DNA of 7,824 bases from Candidatus Heimdallarchaeota archaeon (GCA_030603505.1 JAUVXQ010000052.1:1-7824); one strand, 5' to 3'. Counted from the first letter of the stretch, positions 1 to 5,886 are shown. The notes: generated from the letters alone by a model not told the origin. Made by a program: numbers and translations.

Positions 1-161
1 CCTACGAAAAAGAAACAGAAAAATCAGTATAATTACAATAATAAGTTTCAAAAAAATCAGATTGTTTCTCGTGAATAAATTAATTCATAGATATTAGCTT
101 TGAAATCGTAGACATTGCCTTATTTTTTTCTTATCTTTTTGAAAATAGAAAAAGTAAAGAC
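1..161. other. Left edge, no confident gene
   Basis: No gene can be supported here. Forward frame 1 is open from the edge to a TAA at 76-78 (25 Lys/Asn/Gln-rich codons), frame 2 is open to about base 96, and frame 3 ends at a TAA at 28-30. Any of these could be the tail of a gene lying to the left, but none has a recognisable sequence. A TTG-initiated extension of the next gene back to base 115 is possible on paper. I rejected it because the likely TATA box and ribosome site of that gene lie inside the extension. Confidence 0.4.
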
Positions 162-171
162 ATATATTAAA
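162..171 (+). promoter_or_regulatory. TATA-like box for the small membrane protein gene
   Basis: The AT-rich block atatattaaa has the look of an archaeal TATA box. Its centre is about 26 bases before base 192, which would give a short leader of about 15 bases carrying the GGGTGA ribosome site and the ATG at 208. The region is AT-rich overall, so chance matches are common. Confidence 0.35.
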
Positions 172-197
172 ACAAGTTATGATAGAGCTTCAATCAC

Positions 198-203
198 GGG
201 TGA
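198..203 (+). promoter_or_regulatory. Ribosome binding site deciding the start at 208
   Basis: GGGTGA lies 4 bases before the ATG at 208. It matches the GGTGA core complementary to the 3' end of archaeal 16S rRNA. Together with the upstream TATA-like block, it favours the 83-residue protein over a longer form starting at the TTG at 115. Confidence 0.55.
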
Positions 204-207
204 AAAT

Positions 208-459
208 ATGACTGAGAAGAAAACAGAATTCAATGTAACAAAAAAGATGTTAACTTATGGAATAGTTGCACCAATTGTTTTCAGTATCATGGGTATGGCA
301 ATAGCATTTTTTACCACAAAAGAATCACCAACTCAAATAAAAGCAATTGCTATAATCGCAGGGACATCAACAGGATTATTTCTTTCTATTATAGGTCTAT
401 TCATCATCCAGAAAATAATAAATAAAAGGGTTGGAGAAAAGAAAAAACCGAACATATAA
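208..459 (+). CDS. Small two-helix membrane protein, unknown function
   Basis: This 83-residue protein has no family that I recognise. It has a short charged N-terminus (MTEKKTEFNVTKK), a first hydrophobic helix at about residues 15-35, a polar turn containing TTKESPTQ, a second helix at about 46-67 rich in Ile, Ala and Gly, and a strongly basic tail (NKRVGEKKKPNI). The basic tail suggests that both ends face the cytoplasm, forming a hairpin in the membrane. I chose the ATG at 208 because GGGTGA lies just upstream; a TTG at 115 in the same frame would add 31 residues that look unlike a natural N-terminus. The downstream HAD gene starts 60 bases later with its own promoter-like box, so the two need not be co-transcribed. 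No role can be assigned. It could be a small accessory subunit of a membrane complex, but that is a guess. Confidence 0.6.
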   Translation: MTEKKTEFNVTKKMLTYGIVAPIVFSIMGMAIAFFTTKESPTQIKAIAIIAGTSTGLFLSIIGLFIIQKIINKRVGEKKKPNI

Positions 460-490
460 ATAAACGAATAGCACCTCCTTTAATAGTTAA

Positions 491-501
491 ACTTTTTAAG
501 A
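491..501 (+). promoter_or_regulatory. TATA-like box for the HAD gene, possibly leaderless
   Basis: The block actttttaaga is centred about 24 bases before the ATG at 520, and no ribosome site precedes that ATG. In archaea this geometry is typical of leaderless transcripts that begin at or next to the start codon. It is inferred from spacing only. Confidence 0.35.
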
Positions 502-519
502 ACTAAAATTCTGACATCT

Positions 520-1275
520 ATGGACTGTGTCCTTCCTTTCACGAAAAATGATGTTTTGAATGTTTTTGGAAAAACAAAAGCACTCCTAATTGATTTTGAT
601 GGCACGCTTGTTAACTATAAAAAAGCTGCAGACAAAGCTCTTGAACAATTATTTCAAGAGCACAAGTTACCAAAAGAAGTTTTGAAGGCTGGAATAAATG
701 ATTTCGCAAAGATAAATAGCAGTCTTTGGAGAGAATTTGAGAAAGATACTCTTACATTAGAAGAAGTTAGGATCCTGAGATTTGAGAAAATGAAGGAAAA
801 ATATGCATTTGAAGATAGTCCTAAGAAAATAGATGAAGAATACCTTAGTTATTTGATAAGAAATACTACACTCGATCCGAAGTCACTAAATTTGTTGAGA
901 AAAGCAAAAAATAGAGGAATTAATCTTTTTATAGTGTCTAATGGTATTCATTATGTTCAAGAACAACGAATTAAAAGAACGAAATTATTAGAAGTTGTAG
1001 ATGGATATATAACAAGTGAACAAATGGGAAAACCAAAACCTCACAAACAAATTTTTATTCATGCACTAGACAAATTACAGGTAACAAAAGAACAAGCTCT
1101 CATGATTGGAGATTCATATGAAGCAGACATCGTGGGAGCTTATAATATAGGAATAAAATCATGTCTAATTAAGAGAAGTAGGGAAATACCAAGATGGATT
1201 GATGATAAAAAGCCAATAATAATAACAAATAGCTTTAATGAATTCATGCATTTTTACCTAAAAACGCAAGAATGA
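520..1275 (+). CDS. HAD-superfamily phosphohydrolase, YjjG-like
   Basis: This 251-residue protein has all four haloacid dehalogenase motifs. Motif I is DFDGT (residues 25-29) with nucleophile Asp25 and acid/base Asp27. Motif II is IVSNG with Ser140. Motif III is GKPKP with Lys171. Motif IV is GDSYEAD with Asp198 and Asp203 for Mg2+. Residues 32-118 form an α-helical cap between motifs I and II (type C1). The run after motif II (Q147, R150, then SEQMGKPKP and IF..AL) resembles E. coli YjjG and related (pyrimidine) nucleotidases, so a cytosolic 5'-nucleotidase or small-phosphate phosphatase is likely. The natural substrate cannot be read from sequence. Length is normal and every catalytic residue is present. 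The ATG at 520 has no ribosome site but a well-placed TATA-like box, which fits leaderless expression. A T-run just after the stop suggests a single-gene transcript. Confidence 0.9.
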   Translation: MDCVLPFTKNDVLNVFGKTKALLIDFDGTLVNYKKAADKALEQLFQEHKLPKEVLKAGINDFAKINSSLWREFEKDTLTLEEVRILRFEKMKEKYAFEDSPKKIDEEYLSYLIRNTTLDPKSLNLLRKAKNRGINLFIVSNGIHYVQEQRIKRTKLLEVVDGYITSEQMGKPKPHKQIFIHALDKLQVTKEQALMIGDSYEADIVGAYNIGIKSCLIKRSREIPRWIDDKKPIIITNSFNEFMHFYLKTQE

Positions 1276-1286
1276 TACCAACAATG

Positions 1287-1293
1287 TTTTTTT
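1287..1293 (+). terminator. T-run terminator after the HAD gene
   Basis: Seven consecutive T begin 11 bases after the HAD stop codon, with no strong hairpin before them. Archaeal RNA polymerase can terminate at T-rich tracts alone, so this is a plausible end of the HAD transcript. Confidence 0.4.
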
Positions 1294-1379
1294 CAGTCTA
1301 TGTAGATCAAATCTAAAAAACACTAAAAATGTAATGTCAAATCAGAAATTTTAAAAAACTCTCGTTTAAGTTGGTCATG

Positions 1380-1395
1380 GTACAGTAACTTGTAC
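1380..1395. promoter_or_regulatory. Inverted repeat upstream of cpgS, possible operator
   Basis: GTACA and TGTAC form perfect 5-base arms around a 6-base spacer (GTAACT), ending 27 bases before the cpgS start. The position suits an operator close to the transcription start; a TATA-like stretch (ttttaaaaaa) lies at about 1347-1356. Short arms like this occur by chance, so support is weak. Confidence 0.25.
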
Positions 1396-1411
1396 GATTA
1401 GAAGTTAATTT

Positions 1412-1416
1412 GAGGT
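1412..1416 (+). promoter_or_regulatory. Ribosome binding site of cpgS
   Basis: GAGGT lies 6 bases before the ATG at 1423 and complements the 3' end of archaeal 16S rRNA. It supports that ATG as the start. Confidence 0.6.
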
Positions 1417-1422
1417 TTTTGT

Positions 1423-2754
1423 ATGTCTTCAGATCGAATCAGAGTGCTCATAATGGGAGCCGCTGGAAGAGATTTTCACAATTTTAATACTTTATATCGT
1501 GATAATCCAAAATACGAAATAGTTGCTTTTACAGCTACACAAATTCCTGACATTGTGGATAGAAAATATCCAACCGAATTATCTGGTGAACTCTACCCCA
1601 ATGGAATACCAATTTATGATGAAGCAGATTTATGTCACTTGATTAAGGAGTTTAATGTTGATGAAGTAGTCTTTAGTTATAGCGATGTTACAAATAATTA
1701 TGTCATGGCCAAGGGAGCATCAGTTAATGCTATTGGTGCAAGATTTACCATGCTTGGTACAAAGGATACACAAGTAAAGACGGACAAACCATTAATTTCT
1801 GTTTGTGCTGTTAGAACCGGTTGTGGTAAATCTCAGACTAGTAGAAAAATCGTTGACACATTAAGAAAAGCTGGTAAGAAGATTGTTGCAATTAGGCATC
1901 CTATGCCATATGGTGACCTTGCTAAGCAAGCTGTTCAAAGATTCGCAACTTATGAGGATTTAGATAAACACGAAACCACCATCGAAGAACGTGAAGAATA
2001 TGAGCCGTACATAGATCGAGGTCTTGTTATCTACTCTGGTGTCGACTATGAAGCTATTTTACGTGAAGCAGAAAAAGAAGCAGATGTCATCCTTTTTGAC
2101 GGCGGTAATAACGATTTCCCCTTCTACACGTCCGATAAGCACTTAAATATCGTAGTAGTTGACCCTCATCGTGTTGGACATGAAACAACATATTACCCTG
2201 GAGAGACAAATCTAAACTTAGCAGATGTGATTGTAGTAAATAAAATTGTTACAGCTGATTACGAGAATATATTAGAGCTAGAAGATAACGTGAGAAGCGT
2301 TAATCCGAAAGCTACAATTGTCGAAGCAGCTTCACCAATATTTGTAGATAAACCAGAGGAAATCAAAGGAAAACGAGTATTAGTAATCGAGGATGGACCT
2401 ACATTAACTCATGGTGAAATGGCTTTTGGAGCTGGTATAGTAGCTGCTATGCGTTTTGGTGCAGGAGAAATCATTGATCCCCGTCCATGGTTAGTGGGGT
2501 CAATGGCAGAAACATTCGAAAAATATCCAGAAATAGGCACTTTATTACCAGCGATGGGCTATTTCGATCAACAACTCAAGGATATGGAAGAGACCATCAA
2601 CGCTGTTGACTGTGATGTTGTTGTTTCTGCAACCCCTATTGATATTTCTCGTCTAATCAAAATAAACAAACCAATGGTTAGAGTGAAATATGAATTAGAG
2701 GAAATAGGCTATCCAAAGCTTGAAGATATATTAAAAGAAAAGGGTTATCTATAA
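1423..2754 (+). CDS. cpgS: Cyclic 2,3-diphosphoglycerate synthetase family P-loop protein
   Basis: This 443-residue protein is full length for the family (COG2403). The characterised member from Methanothermus fervidus closes 2,3-diphosphoglycerate into cyclic 2,3-diphosphoglycerate using ATP in the cytosol, making a thermoprotectant and phosphate store. In order, it has an N-terminal Rossmann-like domain opening with IMGAAGRDFHNFN (residues 10-22), a family block near FSYSDV (84-89), and a P-loop RTGCGKS (131-137) starting the NTPase domain. LFDGGNNDFPF and VDPHRVGHE follow, and the family's conserved C-terminal region includes SATPIDISRLI. No key motif is missing. The start is supported by GAGGT. 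Homologues occur well beyond cDPG-making methanogens, often called only 'GTPase', and no 2-phosphoglycerate kinase gene is visible here. Family membership is therefore firm, but production of cDPG in this organism is inferred. Confidence 0.92.
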   Translation: MSSDRIRVLIMGAAGRDFHNFNTLYRDNPKYEIVAFTATQIPDIVDRKYPTELSGELYPNGIPIYDEADLCHLIKEFNVDEVVFSYSDVTNNYVMAKGASVNAIGARFTMLGTKDTQVKTDKPLISVCAVRTGCGKSQTSRKIVDTLRKAGKKIVAIRHPMPYGDLAKQAVQRFATYEDLDKHETTIEEREEYEPYIDRGLVIYSGVDYEAILREAEKEADVILFDGGNNDFPFYTSDKHLNIVVVDPHRVGHETTYYPGETNLNLADVIVVNKIVTADYENILELEDNVRSVNPKATIVEAASPIFVDKPEEIKGKRVLVIEDGPTLTHGEMAFGAGIVAAMRFGAGEIIDPRPWLVGSMAETFEKYPEIGTLLPAMGYFDQQLKDMEETINAVDCDVVVSATPIDISRLIKINKPMVRVKYELEEIGYPKLEDILKEKGYL

Positions 2755-2803
2755 CCCCACTTTTAATTACTGAAACAAATTCAAATGTTAAATTATTTTG
2801 ATA

Positions 2804-3027
2804 GTGGGAGAATTTGACTTGCCAGTCGAAATCATAGATGATGCCAATGTTAATAATTACTTTTATCTTAAATTAAGAGAAGACGATGGTTTGTGGAGTG
2901 ATGATATGATCCCCACTTCCAGCAGTTGCGAAACCATTTATCTTGAAGTTTTGTTCACAAAAAAACTGTAACAAAACAAAATCAATATGGAGATTGGATT
3001 AGAGACTTTATTGAAAATATAAGCTAA
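2804..3027 (+). pseudogene. Short gene broken by a frameshift at an A7 run
   Basis: The frame starting at GTG 2804 (or TTG 2798 or 2819, the last preceded by GGGAG) reads through PVEIIDDANVNNYFYLKL and WSDDMIPTSS to a TAA at 2969-2971. At the run of seven A (2959-2965) the −1 frame takes over and continues as TVTKQNQYGDWIRDFIENIS to a TAA at 3025-3027. Both halves have ordinary protein composition, so I read them as one protein of about 74 residues with a one-base loss in the A-run. The A-run is in the exact phase of a −1 slippery heptamer (A AAA AAA), so translational slippage would also restore the frame. I do not recognise a family. It may also be a fragment of a once larger gene, lying 50 bases after cpgS. 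Confidence 0.45.
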
Positions 3028-3489
3028 TAAAACAGAATAAAACACAAAGCATTCTAAATGATAAGTATAAATAGTATATTTCTTTAAATTCTATCTGTCA
3101 TATTTTTTTCCTTTTTGATATATAATAAATAAAATCTATTTTATACTCAATCGCAATGCCTGATAACACGTTCATCTAAGAAAAAACTGCCAAGTTAGTT
3201 TCTTCTGAATTAAATTTTTTACTCATCTAGAAAAAGTCAACACCTTTGATACTAGTAAACTCCATAACACGTGTGGAGGAGTACTCGAGCGCAAACTAGG
3301 ACATTAAGACTGAGCATAGCGTAAGAAATGTGGACAGAAAGTTATTACTCATGAAAATACAGCTATAAAATCTCTGAAAAAAAAGTACAACTTTTATCTT
3401 CATGTTCCTTTCCTTTTAACACACATGAGTTGATTAAATATCTTTGGAGGTGTAAATAAAAAACTAGAGAGTTCAGAATGCTATAATAT
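3028..3489. other. Gene-poor stretch with relic signals
   Basis: I see no intact gene on either strand. A TATA-like tract (atatataataaat) lies at about 3118-3130. The ATG at 3156 starts a frame that stops after seven codons, yet the same frame looks protein-like between stops (EKTAKLVSSELNFLL, then PLILVNSITRVEEYSSAN) with TAA at 3177 and TAG twice later. A GC-richer hairpin sits at 3254-3285. AAAAGT-ACA-ACTTTT at 3381-3395 can form a small stem next to T-rich sequence. GGAGGTG at 3446-3452 is a perfect ribosome site without a usable start codon. The whole region looks like decayed coding sequence, though AT-rich spacer can mimic this. Confidence 0.4.
3254..3285. repeat. Imperfect hairpin with inner 8-base palindrome
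   Basis: AGT-(AA)-ACTCC at 3254-3263 pairs with GGAGTACT at 3278-3285, giving an 8-base-pair stem with a two-base bulge. The loop contains the perfect palindrome ACACGTGT (3267-3274). The surrounding 60 bases are richer in G+C than the AT-rich spacer around them. It may be a structured RNA element, a protein binding site or a relic of coding sequence. Confidence 0.3.
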
Positions 3490-3675
3490 GTGGTTAAAGT
3501 GTTTAGATATAACATAAGGATTACTTTTATATTTGTGACAACATTCTTTCTCCTCTTAATTCTATCACTAAATTCATTTTCATTAATTCCAATTACTTTT
3601 ACAAGATCTTCAGTTCATCAGAATCATGAATCTACTCTCCTTTTTCAATCACCAATCTTGATTTTATCGTATTAA
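3490..3675 (+). CDS. Possible secreted-protein N-terminus, probably truncated
   Basis: This 61-residue frame begins at a GTG (another GTG in frame at 3499). A basic stretch (VKVFRYNIR) is followed by a hydrophobic core of about 25 residues (TFIFVTTFFLLLILSLNSF), which is a clear signal peptide or membrane helix. About 30 further residues without a recognisable domain follow before a TAA. The pattern resembles the first 60 residues of a secreted protein that has lost its body. No ribosome site precedes the GTG; a perfect GGAGGTG lies 37 bases upstream but is followed at once by stop codons. Another frame (open from 3662) continues into the next small reading frame, so a frameshift joining the two is possible. 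It may be a real small membrane peptide or a gene remnant. Confidence 0.3.
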   Translation: MVKVFRYNIRITFIFVTTFFLLLILSLNSFSLIPITFTRSSVHQNHESTLLFQSPILILSY

Positions 3676-3688
3676 GATTTCATTAATT

Positions 3689-3847
3689 ATGCTTTTTCTA
3701 GAAATGGAACCAAAAAAAAACCCTTACAAGATAGAAGAGTATACTATCATTACAGATGAAAAAGAAGTTACAGTTATTCAAAATACTGCAAATGAAGACA
3801 TTAAAAGAGGATATTGGAAGGAAAATTCTTTACTGAAATATTTTTGA
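3689..3847 (+). CDS. Possible small 52-residue protein
   Basis: The ATG at 3689 (or a second at 3704) opens a 52-codon frame to a TGA. The protein is hydrophilic, with a charged, β-prone centre (YKIEEYTIITDEKEVTVIQN) and then NEDIKRGYWKEN. This is more protein-like than random AT-rich sequence, with alternating Val/Ile/Thr and acidic residues. No family is recognised and no ribosome site is seen. It lies 13 bases after the stop of the preceding signal-peptide fragment in a different frame, so it may be the displaced continuation of that gene. Confidence 0.3.
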   Translation: MLFLEMEPKKNPYKIEEYTIITDEKEVTVIQNTANEDIKRGYWKENSLLKYF

Positions 3848-3927
3848 TACTAGTTTATAGTGATTTTCTGAGATTAGTGTCTATTAGAAACGTTTGGTTG
3901 CAAAGATTTGTAGTTTACATATACTAT

Positions 3928-3952
3928 AGATTAAATAAATTACGATTAATCT
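3928..3952. terminator. AT-rich inverted repeat between convergent genes
   Basis: AGATTAA and TTAATCT form perfect 7-base arms around an 11-base loop, 13 bases beyond the stop codon of the reverse-strand propeller gene. Its place between convergent reading frames suits a transcript end, but the stem is weak (almost all A·T pairs). Confidence 0.25.
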
Positions 3953-3964
3953 TCACTCTGTTGG

Positions 3965-4741
3965 CTATCTAGGTTTGGAACGTTTACGCAGGTAAACCCA
4001 AAAGGAAACAGTCATAATAGTTACCCATACGGGTAGAAGATAGAGACCAAACAATCGTCCTAAAAAGCGTTTTGTGGGTGTGTAACACTTACATCCGTGT
4101 TCTTCACCATCGGTTTGACCATTATTATCGCTATCAGGGTTGTTGGGGTCAGTACCAAATACATTTATCTCTTCCCAATCACAGAGACAATCGCCATCAG
4201 TATCAGGGTTGAAGAGAGAAGTGTGGTAAATCATTGCTTCTTCAAAATTGGTCAACCCATCTCCATCCTTATCTTTAGAAGCATCATCTTTCAAAGGATT
4301 AAGGCCTACTTGTACTTCCCACCCATCAATAAACCCATCACCATCAGTGTCAGGGTTTGAACTATCAGTCCCATAAAAACTCTCTGTCAAATCATCTAGA
4401 TAATCGCCATCGCTGTCCATCCAACCTGTGTGAAACATAGAACCACTAAAAGTGCGCCAAGGAGACAAGGAACCGTGAGGACTGTCTGTTAGAGATAAAC
4501 AGTAAAGGTTATTATCATACGACCCAACAAGAATCTCCAATATTCCATCCATGTTTAAGTCTGCTATGCAAGGAGCGCCTCTAATATGCGATTCTGCTGG
4601 AAAAGTCCATTCTTCAGTACCTTCATGATCTAAACAATACAAATTGTTGTCAAATGATCCAAAAAGCGTTTCCAGTGTTCCATCTCCATCAAGGTCTGCC
4701 ACGCTAACATCTGAAACACCACACCAGTTTGAAACTTCCAT
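3965..4741 (-). CDS. C-terminal part: blades 7-8, TSP3 stalk, membrane anchor
   Basis: This 258-codon frame carries the rest of the split surface protein. Its first ATG is internal and is unlikely to be a natural start. Residues 14-58 are blade 7 and 59-106 are blade 8, ending with PWRTFSGSMFHTG, which resembles the W…HTG closure of many PQQ-type propellers. Residues 109-216 are thrombospondin type 3-like calcium repeats (DSDGDYLDD, NPDTDGDGFIDGWE, DKDGDGLTNFEE, NPDTDGDCLCDWEE, NPDSDNNGQTDGEE), a rigid acidic stalk. CKC follows (217-219), then a membrane helix at about 229-251 and a basic end RKRSKPR. The helix-plus-basic-tail pattern says that the protein is held in the membrane with the propeller outside. 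Two cysteines in the last full repeat (CLC) could pair with CKC. Confidence 0.8.
   Translation of the reverse strand: MEVSNWCGVSDVSVADLDGDGTLETLFGSFDNNLYCLDHEGTEEWTFPAESHIRGAPCIADLNMDGILEILVGSYDNNLYCLSLTDSPHGSLSPWRTFSGSMFHTGWMDSDGDYLDDLTESFYGTDSSNPDTDGDGFIDGWEVQVGLNPLKDDASKDKDGDGLTNFEEAMIYHTSLFNPDTDGDCLCDWEEINVFGTDPNNPDSDNNGQTDGEEHGCKCYTPTKRFLGRLFGLYLLPVWVTIMTVSFWVYLRKRSKPR
4094..4417 (-). other. Thrombospondin type 3 calcium-binding repeat region
   Basis: This is the segment coding for the DxDxDG-rich stalk between propeller and membrane helix. About five acidic repeats (four clearly DxDGD-type plus a degenerate DSDNNG) each continue into a short helix such as WEVQVG or FEEAMIY. In this family, calcium makes the stalk rigid and protease-resistant. 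Confidence 0.75.
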
Positions 4742-5712
4742 TCAAGTGAACCATTATGACTAATACACAACATACTTCTACTATCATTGTGTGCTCCTGT
4801 TCCAATTAAAATCTCTAGAGTTCCATCTCCATCAAGATCGCCTATTCCTGAGGATGAGAGTATAGAATAATCAGCTGAATAATTCCATTTTAATGATCCT
4901 GTTGAATTCAAGCAATATAGGTTATAATCCCACGATCCTATCAAAATTTCTAAGTTCTGGTCTCCATCTAAATCAACAACACTAGGAGAAGATCCAGCTA
5001 TGACCCCCTTAGTACGGTATATCCACTCTTCCTCACCCTCATGACTAACACAGTAGACTTTACCATCCCATGAACCCACAAGGACTTCTAAAGTGCCATC
5101 GTTATCTAAATCTGCCACCGCAGGAGAAGTCCAAACAGAGCCTCCAGTTTCATAAATCCACTTAACATCCCCTGTTGCATTAAAACAGTATAAGTTCTGA
5201 TCATCTGAACCGATGAGAATCTCAAATGAACCATCTTGATCAAGGTCAGTAATACATGGAGAGGAATCCGTTGTGTCTCCTATACTAGCGTTCCATTCAA
5301 GTTGACCAGTATGACTCACACAGTGAAGTTTTCTATCCCATGAACCCACAAGGACTTCTAAAGTGCCATCGTTATCTAGATCAGCGACAGCGGGAGAAGA
5401 AACGATTGGATTGTTTGTTTTATAAGCCCAATTCATTTCACCCTCTTTATTAAGACAATAGAGATTCCTATCTCTGGAAGTAAGTAAAATCTCTAAATAA
5501 CCATCTCCATAAAGATCTGCTACAGTAGAGCAAGACCAGATAGAGTCATTAGCAGTAAAAAACCAATTGAGAGAAACAGAAGAAGATTGAAAGGTATATG
5601 GGGATTGCATTGTTGAACCTAAACTGAAATTGGTCGTGAAACAAGAGAATAAAAGGATAAGGAATAGGTAAAAAATAGTTATAATTTGATGTGATTTTTT
5701 CATCTGAAACAT
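4630..5712 (-). CDS. N-terminal part: signal peptide and propeller blades 1-6
   Basis: This frame of 360 codons supplies the first part of the split surface protein. Residues 1-32 are a signal peptide (MKKSHQ, then the core IITIFYLFLILLF); ATG at 5712 or ATG at 5703 could start it, and neither has a ribosome site. From residue 49, blades repeat about every 45 residues, with the pattern VADLDNDGTLEVLVGS.D..LYC...G...W. Calcium-loop-like DxDxDG starts lie near residues 66, 111, 156 and 201. This combines FG-GAP/VCBS-type loops with a PQQ-type propeller strand order. Blades 2, 4 and 6 share CxSHxG and blades 3 and 5 share CxNxTG, pointing to two-blade duplications. Every blade has a Cys at the same place. 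Roughly the last 30 residues, after FQTG, are out of frame. Binding of a ligand or partner outside the cell is the usual role of such propellers; no catalytic residues are evident. Confidence 0.8.
   Translation of the reverse strand: MFQMKKSHQIITIFYLFLILLFSCFTTNFSLGSTMQSPYTFQSSSVSLNWFFTANDSIWSCSTVADLYGDGYLEILLTSRDRNLYCLNKEGEMNWAYKTNNPIVSSPAVADLDNDGTLEVLVGSWDRKLHCVSHTGQLEWNASIGDTTDSSPCITDLDQDGSFEILIGSDDQNLYCFNATGDVKWIYETGGSVWTSPAVADLDNDGTLEVLVGSWDGKVYCVSHEGEEEWIYRTKGVIAGSSPSVVDLDGDQNLEILIGSWDYNLYCLNSTGSLKWNYSADYSILSSSGIGDLDGDGTLEILIGTGAHNDSRSMLCISHNGSLEWKFQTGVVFQMLAWQTLMEMEHWKRFLDHLTTICIV
5065..5108. repeat. Copy of 44-base exact direct repeat (blade 4)
   Basis: These 44 bases are identical to 5335-5378, exactly 270 bases (two 45-codon blades) away. 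They code for the same stretch, LDNDGTLEVLVGSWD, in blade 4. Identity at silent positions points to a recent duplication or gene conversion of a two-blade unit. Confidence 0.85.
5335..5378. repeat. Copy of 44-base exact direct repeat (blade 2)
   Basis: This is the partner of 5065-5108, coding for the same stretch in blade 2. Flanking bases diverge immediately on both sides although the blade pattern continues, so the older duplication has been homogenised or conserved only in its core. Confidence 0.85.
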
Positions 5713-5886
5713 TTGTATTACGATTTAATAACAATAAGAATATTTATTTGTTTTTCTAAATAATCTTTTTTCGGGGAAAATCTTTAGTTTCGAATATTTC
5801 AGAGATTCTTTTGCACCAGTTTTTCAGTATATGGCTATAGAAAGTATAAGCGAATTTTATTGCTATATTACATATTTTCCTCCTTG

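Larger units (their letters stand above)
3965..5712 (-). pseudogene. Frameshifted surface protein: signal peptide, 8-blade propeller, TSP3 stalk, anchor
   Basis: Two overlapping reverse-strand frames (5712-4630 and 4741-3965) are one gene. The upstream frame follows the blade pattern up to LEWKFQTG and then turns into non-repeat residues (LAWQTLMEMEHWKRF). The downstream frame picks up the missing blade start exactly (VSVADLDGDGTLE) but has a TGA just before its first ATG. The switch lies near 4715-4727, in the tract GGTGTGGTGTT, and is a net −1 (or +2) change. Restored, the protein is about 580 residues: signal peptide, eight blades, calcium-binding stalk, C-terminal helix, placing it on the outer cell surface. 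Both halves lack other stops and keep all repeat motifs, so the lesion is recent, is a sequencing error, or is bypassed. No slippery heptamer is present at the site. Confidence 0.85.

Noticed and set aside
115..207. N-terminal extension of the small membrane protein from TTG 115
   Set aside because: The TATA-like box and GGGTGA ribosome site fall inside it and point to the ATG at 208.
2755..2810. Hairpin terminator after cpgS from CCCAC and GTGGG
   Set aside because: The 5-base arms are more than 40 bases apart, with no T-run following.
3028..3489. tRNA or C/D box RNA in the gene-poor stretch
   Set aside because: No T-loop GGTTCGA-like box, cloverleaf, or paired RTGATGA/CTGA boxes at proper spacing were found.
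4097..4360. Forward frame of 87 codons
   Set aside because: It is antisense to the thrombospondin repeats; its residue pattern only mirrors the repeated GAxGG codons of the real gene.
4715..4727. Programmed −1 frameshifting in the propeller gene
   Set aside because: No slippery heptamer is present at the switch; mutation or sequence error is simpler.
5549..5734. Reverse frame of 61 codons at the 5' end of the propeller gene
   Set aside because: It overlaps the signal-peptide region in another frame and lacks any domain; the propeller frame explains this DNA.
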